DNA of 38,131 bases from Burkholderiales bacterium (GCA_018781585.1 JADMJT010000112.1:1-38131); one strand, 5' to 3'. Positions 26,249 to 35,383 are shown, counted from the first letter of the stretch. Notes: generated by a model from the letters alone, not told the origin. Made by a program: numbers and translations.

Positions 26249-26290
26249 AGCGAGCGCCCCTTCGAACAATGGAACTCGCTATGACCGTTT

Positions 26291-26350
26291 CCCTCTCTCC
26301 TCACTCTCTCCCGCAAGCGGACGAGAGGGACGCAGGCTCGCTTCGCGAGT
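26291..26350. repeat. Palindromic repeat between fliN and fliO
   Basis: ccctctctcctcactctctc followed by ccgcaagcgg and acgagaggga (26291-26330) is a degenerate form of the widespread CCCTCTCCC-GCAAGC-GGGAGAGGG type repeat, here with CCGC-AA-GCGG at its centre. A second small hairpin, CTCGC-TTC-GCGAG, follows (26338-26350). It interrupts an otherwise tightly packed operon and may affect fliO translation or mRNA stability. Confidence 0.55.
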
Positions 26351-26369
26351 TTCGCGTTATACACAGCGC

Positions 26370-26834
26370 TCATCGTTGCAGTTTGCGGACACGCTCCGAC
26401 GGCGTGATGATATCAGTGAGGCGAATGCCGAATTTATCATTCACCACCACGACTTCGCCTTGCGCCACCAGCGTGCCGTTGACCAGTACGCTCATCGGCT
26501 CACCCGCCAAACCATCAAGCTCCACAACCGAACCCTGGGCAAGCTGCAAGAGACTTCGGATGGCAATTTTGGTACGCCCTAATTCCACGGTGAGACTCAC
26601 CGGGATATCAAGAATCATATCCAGATTATTTGCAGCCGGCTGGCCAGTGGGTGCGCCGGTGGCATCAAATACCGGCATTTGTGCAGGTTGTGCGGGTTGC
26701 GCAGCTTGTTCCGCGAGCGCTGCGCCCCAATCATCAGCGGCGCCGCCAGCGTCGGGGCTAGCGGCGGCGGTATCCTGTTCGGTCATTGCGGCCGCCCAGT
26801 CATCCGCGGATATCTGATCCTTTTCTTCCGCCAT
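26370..26834 (-). CDS. fliN: Flagellar motor switch protein FliN
   Basis: FliN forms the lower C-ring and docks the FliH-FliI export complex. The 154-residue protein has an acidic, Ala/Gln-rich N-terminal extension (1-70) and the SpoA domain (about 72-150). In it, LDIPVSLTVELGRTKIAI, LAQGSVVELD, GEPMSVLVNGTLVAQGEVV and FGIRLTDII are all conserved. The extension, with two repeats of DDWAAAM/DDWGAAL, is longer than in short FliN forms. It lies 22 bp after fliM. Confidence 0.96.
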   Translation of the reverse strand: MAEEKDQISADDWAAAMTEQDTAAASPDAGGAADDWGAALAEQAAQPAQPAQMPVFDATGAPTGQPAANNLDMILDIPVSLTVELGRTKIAIRSLLQLAQGSVVELDGLAGEPMSVLVNGTLVAQGEVVVVNDKFGIRLTDIITPSERVRKLQR

Positions 26835-26856
26835 GCTCGCCTCCCGCTCGTTGGGG

Positions 26857-27831
26857 CTAAGTTTCCGCCGTATTGAGGAACCGCTTCACCTTGACCGCGT
26901 ATTGGCCATTCATCTCGCCATAATTACATTCCAGCACCGGCACGCCGCTGACTTCGGCGGTCAGGGTGTCGGGGATGTTGAGCGGGATGATGTCGCCAAT
27001 TTTCATCTCCATCACCTCGCGCAAGGTCAATGTCGTTTCACCCAGGCTGGTCACCAGATCAACTTGGGCGTCTTGCACTTGCTGCGCCATGAGCCGCAGC
27101 CAGCGATCGTCCACTTCCAGTCGCTCGCCCTGCATGCTGCTGGTGAGCAAGTCGCGGATCGGTTCGATCATAGCATAGGGCATACATACGTGGAAATCGC
27201 CACCGCCCTCACCCAGCTCGACATTGAAGGTGGTGACCACCACTACCTCGCTCGGGGTGGCCACGTTAGCGAATTGGGGGTTCATCTCTGAGCGCACATA
27301 CTCGAATTCGATCGGATGTACCGGATCCCAGGATTTTTTATATTCTTCCAAGGCCACATCCAGCATGCGCTGAATCACGCGCTGTTCGGTCGGCGTGAAA
27401 TCGCGCCCTTCCACCCGCATGTGAAACCGTCCGTCACCGCCAAACAAGTTATCCACCACGAGAAAGACAAGATTAGGATCGAAAATAAACAGCGCCGTGC
27501 CGCGCAGCGGTTTGAAGCGCACCAGATTCAAATTGGTTGGGACCACCAAATTGCGCACAAACTCACTGTATTTCAGGACTTTAACCGGGCTAACAGAAAT
27601 TTCCGCGCTGCGGCGCATGAAATTGAAGAGTCCGATACGGAACATGCGCGCAAAGCGCTCATTGATGATCTCGAGCGTAGGCATGCGCCCACGCACGATG
27701 CGCTCCTGCTTGCCGATATCGTAAGTACGAACACCGGCTTCATCTTGTTGCGGCCCTTCATCCTCGGCCTCGCCCAAGACGCCTTTTAATAGCGCATCGA
27801 CTTCGTCTTGGGAAAGAATTTCGTCGGACAT
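26857..27831 (-). CDS. fliM: Flagellar motor switch protein FliM
   Basis: FliM is the middle C-ring protein that binds phosphorylated CheY to reverse rotation. The N-terminal CheY-binding peptide is present (ILSQDEVDALLKGV, residues 5-18). The middle domain, with a conserved GGD-containing segment (NLFGGDGRFHMRVEGRDFTP), follows, and then the C-terminal SpoA-like domain (about 240-320). Length 324 is normal. It is 6 bp after fliL. Confidence 0.97.
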   Translation of the reverse strand: MSDEILSQDEVDALLKGVLGEAEDEGPQQDEAGVRTYDIGKQERIVRGRMPTLEIINERFARMFRIGLFNFMRRSAEISVSPVKVLKYSEFVRNLVVPTNLNLVRFKPLRGTALFIFDPNLVFLVVDNLFGGDGRFHMRVEGRDFTPTEQRVIQRMLDVALEEYKKSWDPVHPIEFEYVRSEMNPQFANVATPSEVVVVTTFNVELGEGGGDFHVCMPYAMIEPIRDLLTSSMQGERLEVDDRWLRLMAQQVQDAQVDLVTSLGETTLTLREVMEMKIGDIIPLNIPDTLTAEVSGVPVLECNYGEMNGQYAVKVKRFLNTAET

Positions 27832-27837
27832 GGCTTT

Positions 27838-28368
27838 CTATTGGATCACGAAGGAGGTGAAATAGACGCCAACCACACCATCTTTAGCGGGTTCCTTGGC
27901 ACGGATGATTTGATTGGATTGTGTAACGATGTCCGAGGAGAGTTTTTGCTTCCCCTCCACGGTCAACAACTCCTCCTGCGTCTTGTTCGAGAGCAGTAGC
28001 AGCAGGGCATTTCGAATCTCCGGCATGCGCAGTTTCACGGCTGCATCCGCTTTCGGATCCACGACTTTGAATTGCATCTCGACTTGGAGGAAATGGTCCT
28101 CTGCATTGATCTTTTTTAGATTGACGGTAAAAGTATCGATGCGAATAAAGATTGGCGGTTTTTCCGGTTCGTCCTGCTTTTGAGCAGCCGTCTTCGGATC
28201 ATGCGGTTTTTTACCTTTCAGAAACCACCAGGCCGCCCCCCCGCCACCGCCTCCTAGCAGCAATAGGGCGATGATTATGATGAGCAGTTTGCTTTTTTTC
28301 TTAGGCTTTGCTTCCGCTTCACCTTCCGGCGCCTCAGCCTCAGCTTCAGCTTGCTTTTTCTCTGCCAT
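27838..28368 (-). CDS. fliL: Flagellar basal-body protein FliL
   Basis: FliL is an inner-membrane protein that surrounds or supports the stator units. The 176-residue protein has a charged cytoplasmic N-terminus rich in Glu, Ala and Lys (1-26), one transmembrane helix (27-50, with a run of six glycines near its end) and a periplasmic domain. That domain includes FTVNLKKINAEDHFLQVEMQF and ends in VYFTSFVIQ. It is the first gene after a 326-bp gap with its own likely promoter. Confidence 0.95.
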   Translation of the reverse strand: MAEKKQAEAEAEAPEGEAEAKPKKKSKLLIIIIALLLLGGGGGGAAWWFLKGKKPHDPKTAAQKQDEPEKPPIFIRIDTFTVNLKKINAEDHFLQVEMQFKVVDPKADAAVKLRMPEIRNALLLLLSNKTQEELLTVEGKQKLSSDIVTQSNQIIRAKEPAKDGVVGVYFTSFVIQ

Positions 28369-28694
28369 CCGCCATCCCCATCACAAAATAAGCGCCACTG
28401 CAGGCGCTATCGGCTGATTTATAACCCGCAAAGGATTTAAAATCAAGTAGTTTGGAAAGAGTTTTATACCGGTTTGTCAGCTGTGAGGGGGATGTTTCAG
28501 CAAACACAAAAAGAAAGCTTATGTCACATCCCTTTCCCTGCCACAGCAGGAAAAACGTACCTTAAAAAGGTAGGGGCGCGAAGAACGCCTTGCAAGCGAT
28601 GTTGGCACTGGTAGCAGGCACGATATCGATCGGAGAATGGCTGGGTTTCCATTCTAGATCCTAGTGCGCGGCGAACGAACCGCGCTATCTAAAT
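28369..28694. other. Gene-free gap between fliK and fliL
   Basis: These 326 bp are the only long non-coding stretch within the flagellar cluster. I see a sigma70-like promoter for fliL (28418-28446, minus), a perfect 6-bp stem (AGCGCC-ACTGCA-GGCGCT, 28391-28408) in the predicted fliL leader, and a weak CCTGC/GCAGG hairpin near 28537-28552. No open frame with a good ribosome site was found. No sigma54 site passes the GG-N10-GC rule with a recognisable TTGC element. Confidence 0.6.
28418..28446 (-). promoter_or_regulatory. Sigma70-like promoter for fliL
   Basis: On the minus strand TTGATT (28446-28441) is followed by exactly 17 bp and then TATAAA (28423-28418): 4/6 and 5/6 matches at the ideal spacing. 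Transcription would start near 28411, about 43 bases before the fliL ATG. The class of promoter is read by eye only. Confidence 0.5.
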
Positions 28695-29780
28695 TTAAGC
28701 AAAAATATCCACCAAACCATTCCGTCCTGCTGTCATGGCGGAAAGGCTGCGCTCTGGCAATACCGCGCCAAGCGCAAGCTCGGGGACAACGCCCCCATGC
28801 TTCGCGTTGGATTTTTCTTGCCCTTCTCCTGCTTGTTGTTGCTGCTGGAAAGATTGCGAAGAGACATTGACGTTACCCAGCGTGAGCCCGCTTTCTCCCA
28901 GCATCTCACGCAACTTGGGCAGCGCCGCCTCGATCGAATCACGCACCGACGCATGGGCCGACACGAACATCGCCGTCGCTTGATCATTCGATACCGTGAT
29001 CCGGATTTCAACCGGGCCTAGGTTAGGGGGATTTAAACGTAACTCGGCAACTTGGTGCTGGTTCGTCGCAGCCCATGCCACGCGTTGCGAAAAGGCCGTA
29101 TCCCAGCCGGGGGTGCCCACTTTGATATCCACGGCCAAGGGCACAGGTGTGGTGGGTGTGGGTACATTGACCGGCGCCGATTCTGCCCGCGCCGACGTCG
29201 GCATTTGCGTGGGCATGAGCGGTATTTGTTTTGCTTCCGCCACCTCAAAACCCAAGACATGTTTCGGCAAGGCTTTGTCTGTAGCGGCAATTATTGCCGA
29301 CTCTTCCCCCGTTTTTGCCGCTGCGCTCAGCAATGCTGCCGGTTTGATCTCCGCAACCAGCGCTGTCTGCACGTTCGTTGTCGATATCAAATCTGGGAGC
29401 ATGCTCGCTGCTAAGGATAAGCGGTCGTCAGACTTGCCCTTTTCCCCCGCTACCACCGCTTTGTCCGCTGGATAGGCTCCAGGCAATTGCGGCAGAGGCA
29501 ATGCGGATAGAAACTCTGCCAACTGTTGCGTAGCTTGCTCGTCGGCTTTTGCGGGACTTATTTCGATTGCTGGCGCTTCTGCCGGAAGTGCTAGGGGCAT
29601 GCCCTCTGCGGCGCCCGGCGCCTCTGCATTCAGGTTCGGCGCGCTGATTTGCGCCGCCAATAGATCGGCGAAATTGCTTTCCGCCCCGCCTGTTGGCAAG
29701 GCATTTGCATTCGTTACCGGTAATTTCCCGCCGCTGTGGCTGGCCACCACGATATGGTTTGAAATCGGCAGTTGCTCCAT
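28695..29780 (-). CDS. fliK: Flagellar hook-length control protein FliK
   Basis: FliK is exported during hook growth and switches export specificity when the hook is complete. The start is the ATG at 29780 (MEQLPISNHIVVASHSGG), with GAGGGG 6 bp upstream; the frame extends six codons further only to a TTG. The 361-residue product has a long Ala/Pro-rich flexible ruler region and the conserved hook-length domain near residues 235-325. That domain includes VAELRLNPPNLGPVEIRI, AHASVRDSIEAALPKLREML and ESGLTLGNVNVSSQS. A Gln-rich patch follows. It has its own sigma54 promoter. Confidence 0.92.
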   Translation of the reverse strand: MEQLPISNHIVVASHSGGKLPVTNANALPTGGAESNFADLLAAQISAPNLNAEAPGAAEGMPLALPAEAPAIEISPAKADEQATQQLAEFLSALPLPQLPGAYPADKAVVAGEKGKSDDRLSLAASMLPDLISTTNVQTALVAEIKPAALLSAAAKTGEESAIIAATDKALPKHVLGFEVAEAKQIPLMPTQMPTSARAESAPVNVPTPTTPVPLAVDIKVGTPGWDTAFSQRVAWAATNQHQVAELRLNPPNLGPVEIRITVSNDQATAMFVSAHASVRDSIEAALPKLREMLGESGLTLGNVNVSSQSFQQQQQAGEGQEKSNAKHGGVVPELALGAVLPERSLSAMTAGRNGLVDIFA

Positions 29781-29827
29781 ACGTATCCCCTCAATCAATG
29801 CCAGCCTGATGCCGGCTTAGGGAATAG

Positions 29828-29843
29828 AGCAATTGCCATGCCA
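29828..29843 (-). promoter_or_regulatory. Sigma54 promoter upstream of fliK
   Basis: The minus strand reads TGGCATGGCAATTGCT against the RpoN consensus TGGCAC-N5-TTGCW. Only one of the 11 fixed positions differs and the GG/GC spacing is exact. It lies in the 95-bp fliJ-fliK gap, 48 bp before the fliK start, giving transcription from about 29817. Confidence 0.8.
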
Positions 29844-29875
29844 GAATCGCGAACGGCCCAAGGTCTGAAGATTCG

Positions 29876-30328
29876 CTACTCCTCCATGGTTTTTTTGAGC
29901 GCATGACTCTTGCGCGCATGTTCATCTTGCTCGCGCTGCTCGATCCGGCCTTCGCGTTCCACTTCCTTACGCTGATGCCGGGTTTTGAGGACGTCGTAGG
30001 TTTTGAGCTTGCGCCGCTCCTCCATCCAGGTGCGCTGGCCACTTTCCCAGCGCATCCTCGCGTGTTCGATTTCGACCAGCTGCTGTCGAATGGCAATATC
30101 CAATTTGTGCAGAAACACTTGAAAGTCGCGCATACGCGTCATGTCCACACCATGCGTTAGCGTGTTATGCAAGCGCTGGCGATATTCCGCTTGATAGGCG
30201 TACAACTGCTTGAGTTTATCCTCCTGCAACTGCCACTGCTGCTTGAGTGCGGCCAATTGCCGGGTCGCCGTGTCCACCCGGTTATTCGCTAGGTCATGCA
30301 GGGGCTGAAGTGAGAACTGGCGCGGCAT
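29876..30328 (-). CDS. fliJ: Flagellar export chaperone FliJ
   Basis: FliJ is a small coiled-coil protein that sits in the FliI ATPase ring and links it to the export gate. The 150-residue product is almost wholly helical and highly charged, with long heptad stretches. Examples are LHDLANNRVDTATRQLAALK, KLKQLYAYQAEYRQ and the lysine/glutamate-rich end HQRKEVEREGRIEQREQDEH. It follows fliI by 11 bp. Sequence conservation is low in the family, but size, context and heptads agree. Confidence 0.9.
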   Translation of the reverse strand: MPRQFSLQPLHDLANNRVDTATRQLAALKQQWQLQEDKLKQLYAYQAEYRQRLHNTLTHGVDMTRMRDFQVFLHKLDIAIRQQLVEIEHARMRWESGQRTWMEERRKLKTYDVLKTRHQRKEVEREGRIEQREQDEHARKSHALKKTMEE

Positions 30329-30339
30329 GGTTCAGTCCG

Positions 30340-31761
30340 CTAATGCTTGATGAGGTGTTCGAGTTGGAAGCAGCTATCGCCATAACCGGCACGCTCGCGC
30401 ATATTCTGCTGCAAGAAAGCTTCCAGGCGCGGATAGAGCGCGATCGCCTCATCCAATGCGGGATCGGAGCCACGCACATAAGCACCGACGCTGATCAGGT
30501 CGCGGCTGCGTTGGTAGCGCGAATAGAGATATCTGAAGCGGCGTACCCACTCCAATTGCTGGGGTGAAACGATTTCGGTAATGGCGCGGCTAATCGACAT
30601 TTCGACATCGATCGCCGGGTAGTGGCCTTGATCGGAAAGTGAGCGCGAGAGCACGATATGGCCGTCGAGAATCGCGCGTGCCGAATCGGCGATGGGATCT
30701 TGCTGATCGTCACCTTCGGTCAACACGGTATAAAAAGCCGTGATCGAACCCGTGCCTTCGCGCCCATTGCCGGCGCGTTCCACTAATTGCGGCAGTTTGG
30801 CGAATACGGAGGGCGGATAGCCTTTCGTCGCAGGCGGTTCGCCGATGGCGAGCGCCACTTCGCGCTGCGCCATGGCATAGCGCGTGAGCGAATCCATGAT
30901 GAGCAGCACATGTTTTCCCTGGTCTCGAAAATATTCTGCAATCGCAGTCGCATACGACGCGCCGTGCAAGCGCAGCAAAGGCGGCGTGTCGGCGGGAGCC
31001 GCCACCACCACCGAGCGCGCCAACCCTTCTTGGCCCAGGATATTCTCAATGAACTCCTTCACCTCGCGTCCACGCTCGCCGATCAGCCCGACCACGATGA
31101 CATCGGCGCTGGTATAACGCGCCATCATGCCCAGCAGAATGCTCTTGCCCACGCCGCTGCCGGCGAACAAGCCCATGCGCTGGCCGCGCCCCACGGTAAA
31201 CAAGGAATTAATGGCGCGTACGCCCACATCCAGCACATCGCGAATCGGCACGCGCGCCAGCGGATTAAAGGGACGGCTTTGCAGCGGCACACGGTTATCG
31301 GACAGTATCGGGCCCAAGCGATCCAGCGGACGGCCGGCGCCATCCACCACCCGTCCCAGGAGTTCTGGGCCCACGACCACTTGCCGTGCACGATCTTCCG
31401 CGCGGCGCTTACGCGTCATAGTGGCACGCGGCTTGGGCGTGGCGAGTTCGACCGATTCAATCGGGACCACGCGCGCGCCAGGCGTTAGGCCATAGACATC
31501 GGTAGAGGGCATGAGAAAAAGCCGGTCACCGGAGAAGCCGACGACCTCCGCATCAACCGACAGCCCACCCGGCAATTCCACAATACAACCCGATCCCACT
31601 GCAAGCTTGAGACCGACCGCCTCCATCACCAAGCCGGCTACTCGGGTGAGCCGGCCAGTGGAAATCCACGGCTTAACTGCACCCACCACCTCCTGGCAAT
31701 CGCTCACAAAATTGCGCCAGTGCTCGAGATGAACGTCCTGCTTATTTTCGCCAGGGAGCAT
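30340..31761 (-). CDS. fliI: Flagellum-specific export ATPase FliI
   Basis: FliI is the F1-beta-like ATPase of flagellar export. The 473-residue protein has Walker A AGSGVGKS (200-207), the GERGREV motif (228-234), Walker [12 protein letters not shown] and the arginine-rich [13 protein letters not shown] segment. Residues 108-128 (around [15 protein letters not shown]) form a strongly basic loop before [11 protein letters not shown]. The ATG at 31761 (MLPGENKQ) is preferred: it overlaps the fliH end by 20 bases, while the ATG at 31812 would overlap by 71 and add residues unlike the family. Confidence 0.96.
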   Translation of the reverse strand: MLPGENKQDVHLEHWRNFVSDCQEVVGAVKPWISTGRLTRVAGLVMEAVGLKLAVGSGCIVELPGGLSVDAEVVGFSGDRLFLMPSTDVYGLTPGARVVPIESVELATPKPRATMTRKRRAEDRARQVVVGPELLGRVVDGAGRPLDRLGPILSDNRVPLQSRPFNPLARVPIRDVLDVGVRAINSLFTVGRGQRMGLFAGSGVGKSILLGMMARYTSADVIVVGLIGERGREVKEFIENILGQEGLARSVVVAAPADTPPLLRLHGASYATAIAEYFRDQGKHVLLIMDSLTRYAMAQREVALAIGEPPATKGYPPSVFAKLPQLVERAGNGREGTGSITAFYTVLTEGDDQQDPIADSARAILDGHIVLSRSLSDQGHYPAIDVEMSISRAITEIVSPQQLEWVRRFRYLYSRYQRSRDLISVGAYVRGSDPALDEAIALYPRLEAFLQQNMRERAGYGDSCFQLEHLIKH

Positions 31762-32344
31762 CGGAACCCAATGCCGTGACGATACGCTGCCAACGGCTCT
31801 CCATATTGGCATCGATTTCGGTGGTACCCGTTTCTACACGACATCCGCCCCGTTCCATCTGCGGATCGTCCACCACCCGCCATACGCTTTCTTGGTACTC
31901 ATGCGCTAGCATACTGCGGACCAGCAGCGCGTCTTCTGGATGCAAGATCAACACAGGATTTTGATTGACTTGGGGCAGCGATTCGATTGCCTCGCGCACT
32001 ACGGCCAACACCAACTCAGGATTGACCGCCAAGGCCGAACGCACCATCTGACGCGCGATATCCAAGGCAAGATTCATGATCTCCTGCGCCATGGTGATTT
32101 CGAATTGCTGCATGGACTGATTCAATTCCGCCATGAGCGTTTGCATCTGCTGCGAAATTGTATGGCCTTCGGCGCGACCATCCTTCATGCCCGCCGCAAA
32201 ACCTTCTTGGTACGCTTGCTGCTGAATACGTTGAATTTCGTCAGCGGTAGGTAGCTTAACGCCGTCACTCGGTTGGTCGAAGGCGCTCAATTCCCAACGC
32301 TGGTAAGCGGAGAGTTGCTCCTTGGGGATGGATTTGGAAGACAT
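31742..32344 (-). CDS. fliH: Flagellar assembly protein FliH
   Basis: FliH binds and restrains FliI and docks it to FliN at the C-ring. The 200-residue product has an N-terminal region with [11 protein letters not shown] and the GxxxG-like segment [18 protein letters not shown] (52-69). A coiled coil (70-100) and the conserved C-terminal domain ([45 protein letters not shown]) follow. The last resembles the V/A-ATPase E-subunit stator, as known for FliH. It follows fliG by 24 bp. Confidence 0.94.
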   Translation of the reverse strand: MSSKSIPKEQLSAYQRWELSAFDQPSDGVKLPTADEIQRIQQQAYQEGFAAGMKDGRAEGHTISQQMQTLMAELNQSMQQFEITMAQEIMNLALDIARQMVRSALAVNPELVLAVVREAIESLPQVNQNPVLILHPEDALLVRSMLAHEYQESVWRVVDDPQMERGGCRVETGTTEIDANMESRWQRIVTALGSDAPWRK

Positions 32345-32368
32345 GCGCGCTGAGGGGAGAGTAGCCGA

Positions 32369-33370
32369 TTAAACGAAGGCTTCTTCGCCCCTGCCACCCA
32401 GTGCGATTTGGCCTTCGTCCGCCAGGCGGCGCACGATCTTGAGGATTTCCTTTTGCTCCGCTTCCACTTCGGAAACGCGCACGGGCCCTTTTGCCTCCAA
32501 ATCCTCACGCAGCATCTCCGCCGCGCGCGTGGACATGTTCTTGAAGATTTTCTCGCGCAATTCCTCGGTCGTACCTTTGAGCGCAACGATCAGACTTTCC
32601 GACTGCACTTCGCGCAACAGCAACTGAATCGCGCGATCGTCAAGATCGTTCACATTATCGAAGGTGAACATTTCGTCTTGAATCTTCTGCGCGATTTCCG
32701 GATCGAAATCGCGCACCGTGGCGATCACCGAGGTCTCCAGCACCGCCGGCATGAAGTTAAGAATCTCCGCCGCCACGCGGGTGCCGCCCATCGCGGCCTT
32801 TTTGATGGTATTGCTGCTACCGGTCAGCAGCTTGGTCAACACTTCGTTCAAATCCTTGAGCGCCGTGGGTTGAATGCCATCCAGCGTGGCGATACGCAAG
32901 ATCACGTCATTGCGCAACCGTTCCACAAAAAAACCCAGCACTTCGCTCGCTTGATCCCGATCCAAATGCACCAAAATCGTCGCAATGATCTGCGGGTGCT
33001 CGTTTTTGATCAACTCCGCTACCGCCGCAGCATCCATCCATTTCAAGCTTTCGATGCCGGCGGTGTCACCGCCGTGCAAAATACGCTCGATCAGATTCGC
33101 GGCACGGTCAGAGCCCAATGCCTTGGTGAGTACGCTCTTGATGTACTCCGATGAATCGCCGCCGAGCCCCGTCTGGCTTTCCGCTTCCTGACGAAAATCG
33201 GTAAGCACCGCATCCACTTTGCTCCGTGACACATTCTGCAGCGCAGCCATCGCCGTGCCGAGTTTCTGCACTTCCTTCGGGCCGAGAAATTTGAACACTT
33301 CAGCCGCGCCTTCCTCGCCCAATGACATGAGCAGAATCGCGCTGCGCTCGATGCCGCTATCATTCGCCAC
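32369..33370 (-). CDS. fliG: Flagellar motor switch protein FliG
   Basis: FliG is the rotor protein that contacts the stator and generates torque. Length is 333. The middle domain has the EHPQ motif (KNEHPQIIATILVHL) and the FliM-contact region; a GGSN-like hinge follows. The C-terminal charged helix (KIFKNMSTRAAEMLREDLEAKGPVRVSEVE) carries the torque residues. The start codon is GTG at 33370, inside the last codons of fliF (11-base overlap), and is supported by AAGGAGTG 7 bp upstream and by homology (MANDSGIERSAILLMSLGEE). No ATG is available in frame nearby. Confidence 0.96.
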   Translation of the reverse strand: MANDSGIERSAILLMSLGEEGAAEVFKFLGPKEVQKLGTAMAALQNVSRSKVDAVLTDFRQEAESQTGLGGDSSEYIKSVLTKALGSDRAANLIERILHGGDTAGIESLKWMDAAAVAELIKNEHPQIIATILVHLDRDQASEVLGFFVERLRNDVILRIATLDGIQPTALKDLNEVLTKLLTGSSNTIKKAAMGGTRVAAEILNFMPAVLETSVIATVRDFDPEIAQKIQDEMFTFDNVNDLDDRAIQLLLREVQSESLIVALKGTTEELREKIFKNMSTRAAEMLREDLEAKGPVRVSEVEAEQKEILKIVRRLADEGQIALGGRGEEAFV

Positions 33371-34973
33371 CGACCCACTCCTTCACCACGTTTGCCACGA
33401 CTTTGGGATCTTGCTGCGCCATTTGCCGCGCGGCTTGTAAATTATCCTGATACTCCATGGTCGCGCGCGTTGGCGCCGCACCCGCCGCCGGCATTTCCGG
33501 CATCGGTGCTGGCGGCGGCGGGATGGCCAGTTGACGCAGAATCGGCATCAGTATCTTGAACACCAGGAACCAAATCAGCGCGGCGATCACCAGGAATTTA
33601 CCCACGCCCATGCCTGCGGCTTGCAAACGCGGACTCTCGTAGAAGGCAGGCTCTTCGAGTATCGTAGGTTCGGGCAAATTGAATGCAGCGTTCACCACAT
33701 TGAGACTATCGCCGCGCTTGGGGTCGAAACCCATCGCCTCTTTGACTAAATTATTGACCTGCGTCAACTCGGCCGTGGTGAGCGGGGTGACGCTCACCTT
33801 GCCGTCTTTGTCAGCACCCTTTTTATAATTCACCACGACTGCCGCCGACAAACGTTTGACTGCACCCACTGGCAGCTTGGTATGCTTGATCGTCTTGTCG
33901 AGTTCGTAATTCACTGTGGATTCCCGGCTGCCACCGCCAGCGGTTACGCCCGGCGGGCTTCCTGGTGCCCCGACCGCTCCACCCGGCGCGGTAATTGGCG
34001 CGGACGCTGCGCCCGGCGGCTGATTCGACAAGGCGCCCGGCACACCGCTTGCAGCTACACCTGCACCGCTTCCGCTATCGTTGATTTGTTGGCTGCGAAT
34101 GGCCGCCTCGAGGGGTACAGGATTGGGTTTATATGTCTCTGCGGTTTGCTCGGTCTGTGCAAAATCCAAGTCAGCCGTGACTTGAGCGCGCACATTATTC
34201 GCTCCTACGAGCGGCGCGATAATGGTCTCGATGCGCTTGACGAAGCTGGCTTCGATTTGATGTAAGTATTCAATCTGCGTCGGATCCAACCCCACCTTAC
34301 CGCCACTCACATCGGACGCCACCAGCAAATTTCCGTTTTGATCAACCACGGTAATATTTTGCGTCGGCAGATCGGGCACACTGGATGAGACGAGATGCAC
34401 GATGCCGCTTACCTGCGCCGGATCAAGCCGCTTGCCACCACCTAAATTAAGGAACACCGAGGCGGAAGGCTTTTGTTGATCGCGCAGAAACACCGAGGGG
34501 CGCGGAATGGCCAAGTGCACACGCGCACCCTGTACGGCAGACACCGCTTCGATGGTGCGGGTCAATTCACCTTCCAAAGCGCGCTGGTAATTCACCTGCT
34601 CCACAAACTGACTTACGCCGAGCTTTTGGTTATCCAGCAAATCGAAGCCGACGTTGCCCTTGGGGATACCCTGTGCGGCAAGTTTCAGCCGCACTTCATA
34701 CACCTTGTCCATAGGCACTTTGATCACACTCGTGCCTTCAGTCTTAAACGGCACATTCATCGTGCCCAAGGAATTGATCACCGCACCGCCGTCTTTATCC
34801 GACAGATTGGTATAGAGGATTTGATAGGTGGGGGTTTGGTACCAGAGGTAGCCGCCAAAAAATAGGGCGACGATGGCGGCAACGGCTATGATTAAGCCGA
34901 TTTTTTGACTATTGGTGAGCTGTCCAAAATTCTGTAATTGCGCAACCATTGAAGGCTGCGTTGCTACCGCCAT
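33360..34973 (-). CDS. fliF: Flagellar MS-ring protein FliF
   Basis: FliF builds the MS ring in the inner membrane. The 537-residue protein has transmembrane helix 1 (about 25-45), the ring-building motifs with YTNLSDKDGGAVI, and GVSQFVEQVNYQRALEGELTRTI (about 120-142). A Gly/Pro/Ala-rich periplasmic insert (about 300-350) and transmembrane helix 2 (about 452-472) follow. The C-terminal FliG-binding tail ends DPKVVANVVKEWVGGE. It is preceded by fliE with a 68-bp gap and overlaps fliG. Confidence 0.97.
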   Translation of the reverse strand: MAVATQPSMVAQLQNFGQLTNSQKIGLIIAVAAIVALFFGGYLWYQTPTYQILYTNLSDKDGGAVINSLGTMNVPFKTEGTSVIKVPMDKVYEVRLKLAAQGIPKGNVGFDLLDNQKLGVSQFVEQVNYQRALEGELTRTIEAVSAVQGARVHLAIPRPSVFLRDQQKPSASVFLNLGGGKRLDPAQVSGIVHLVSSSVPDLPTQNITVVDQNGNLLVASDVSGGKVGLDPTQIEYLHQIEASFVKRIETIIAPLVGANNVRAQVTADLDFAQTEQTAETYKPNPVPLEAAIRSQQINDSGSGAGVAASGVPGALSNQPPGAASAPITAPGGAVGAPGSPPGVTAGGGSRESTVNYELDKTIKHTKLPVGAVKRLSAAVVVNYKKGADKDGKVSVTPLTTAELTQVNNLVKEAMGFDPKRGDSLNVVNAAFNLPEPTILEEPAFYESPRLQAAGMGVGKFLVIAALIWFLVFKILMPILRQLAIPPPPAPMPEMPAAGAAPTRATMEYQDNLQAARQMAQQDPKVVANVVKEWVGGE

Positions 34974-35041
34974 AAGGGCCCTTCACGTGTTGAGCACTTA
35001 TCCCGCCAGCTGAATCACCGACAAGTCCGCACTCGAAATAC

Positions 35042-35359
35042 TTAAACCGGCATGCTCATAATCTGCTGATAGGCTTCTACCAGCTTGTTACGAACCTGCA
35101 CCATGGTTTGGAACGACACATCCGCTTTTTGCAGCGAAATGATTACGTCCTCGACATTCACGTTAGGCGCGCCTAGCTCCAGGGCTTGGGCCAACTTCTT
35201 CGCTTCCGTCTGGGCATTGCTCACCTGATCCAGCGAGGATTGCAACAACGCGGCGAAATCGCCCGGCCCACCCGTGGCTGGGGCAACAGGATTCCCCGCC
35301 GCCTGCGTGGAAGCAGCCTGCAACTGGCTTAGAAGCTGATCAATGCCTTTGGTATCCAT
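35042..35359 (-). CDS. fliE: Flagellar hook-basal body protein FliE
   Basis: FliE connects the MS ring and the proximal rod. The 105-residue length is standard. The conserved C-terminal part reads NVEDVIISLQKADVSFQTMVQVRNKLVEAYQQIMSMPV (about 67-105, matching residues across the D0-like helix). GAGGG lies 7 bp before the start. It is the first gene of the fliEFGHIJ unit under a sigma54 promoter and next to flrC. Confidence 0.96.
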   Translation of the reverse strand: MDTKGIDQLLSQLQAASTQAAGNPVAPATGGPGDFAALLQSSLDQVSNAQTEAKKLAQALELGAPNVNVEDVIISLQKADVSFQTMVQVRNKLVEAYQQIMSMPV

Positions 35360-35383
35360 AATTGGCCCTCAGCCAAAAACAAA

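Noticed and set aside
28537-28556. CCTGC..GCAGG hairpin as a fliK terminator
   Set aside because: The stem is only five pairs plus mismatched A/T pairs, and no T run follows in the direction of fliK transcription.
28611-28625. TGGCACTGGTAGCAG on the plus strand as a sigma54 promoter
   Set aside because: GG and GC are two bases too close, it points away from fliL, and no plus-strand gene follows.
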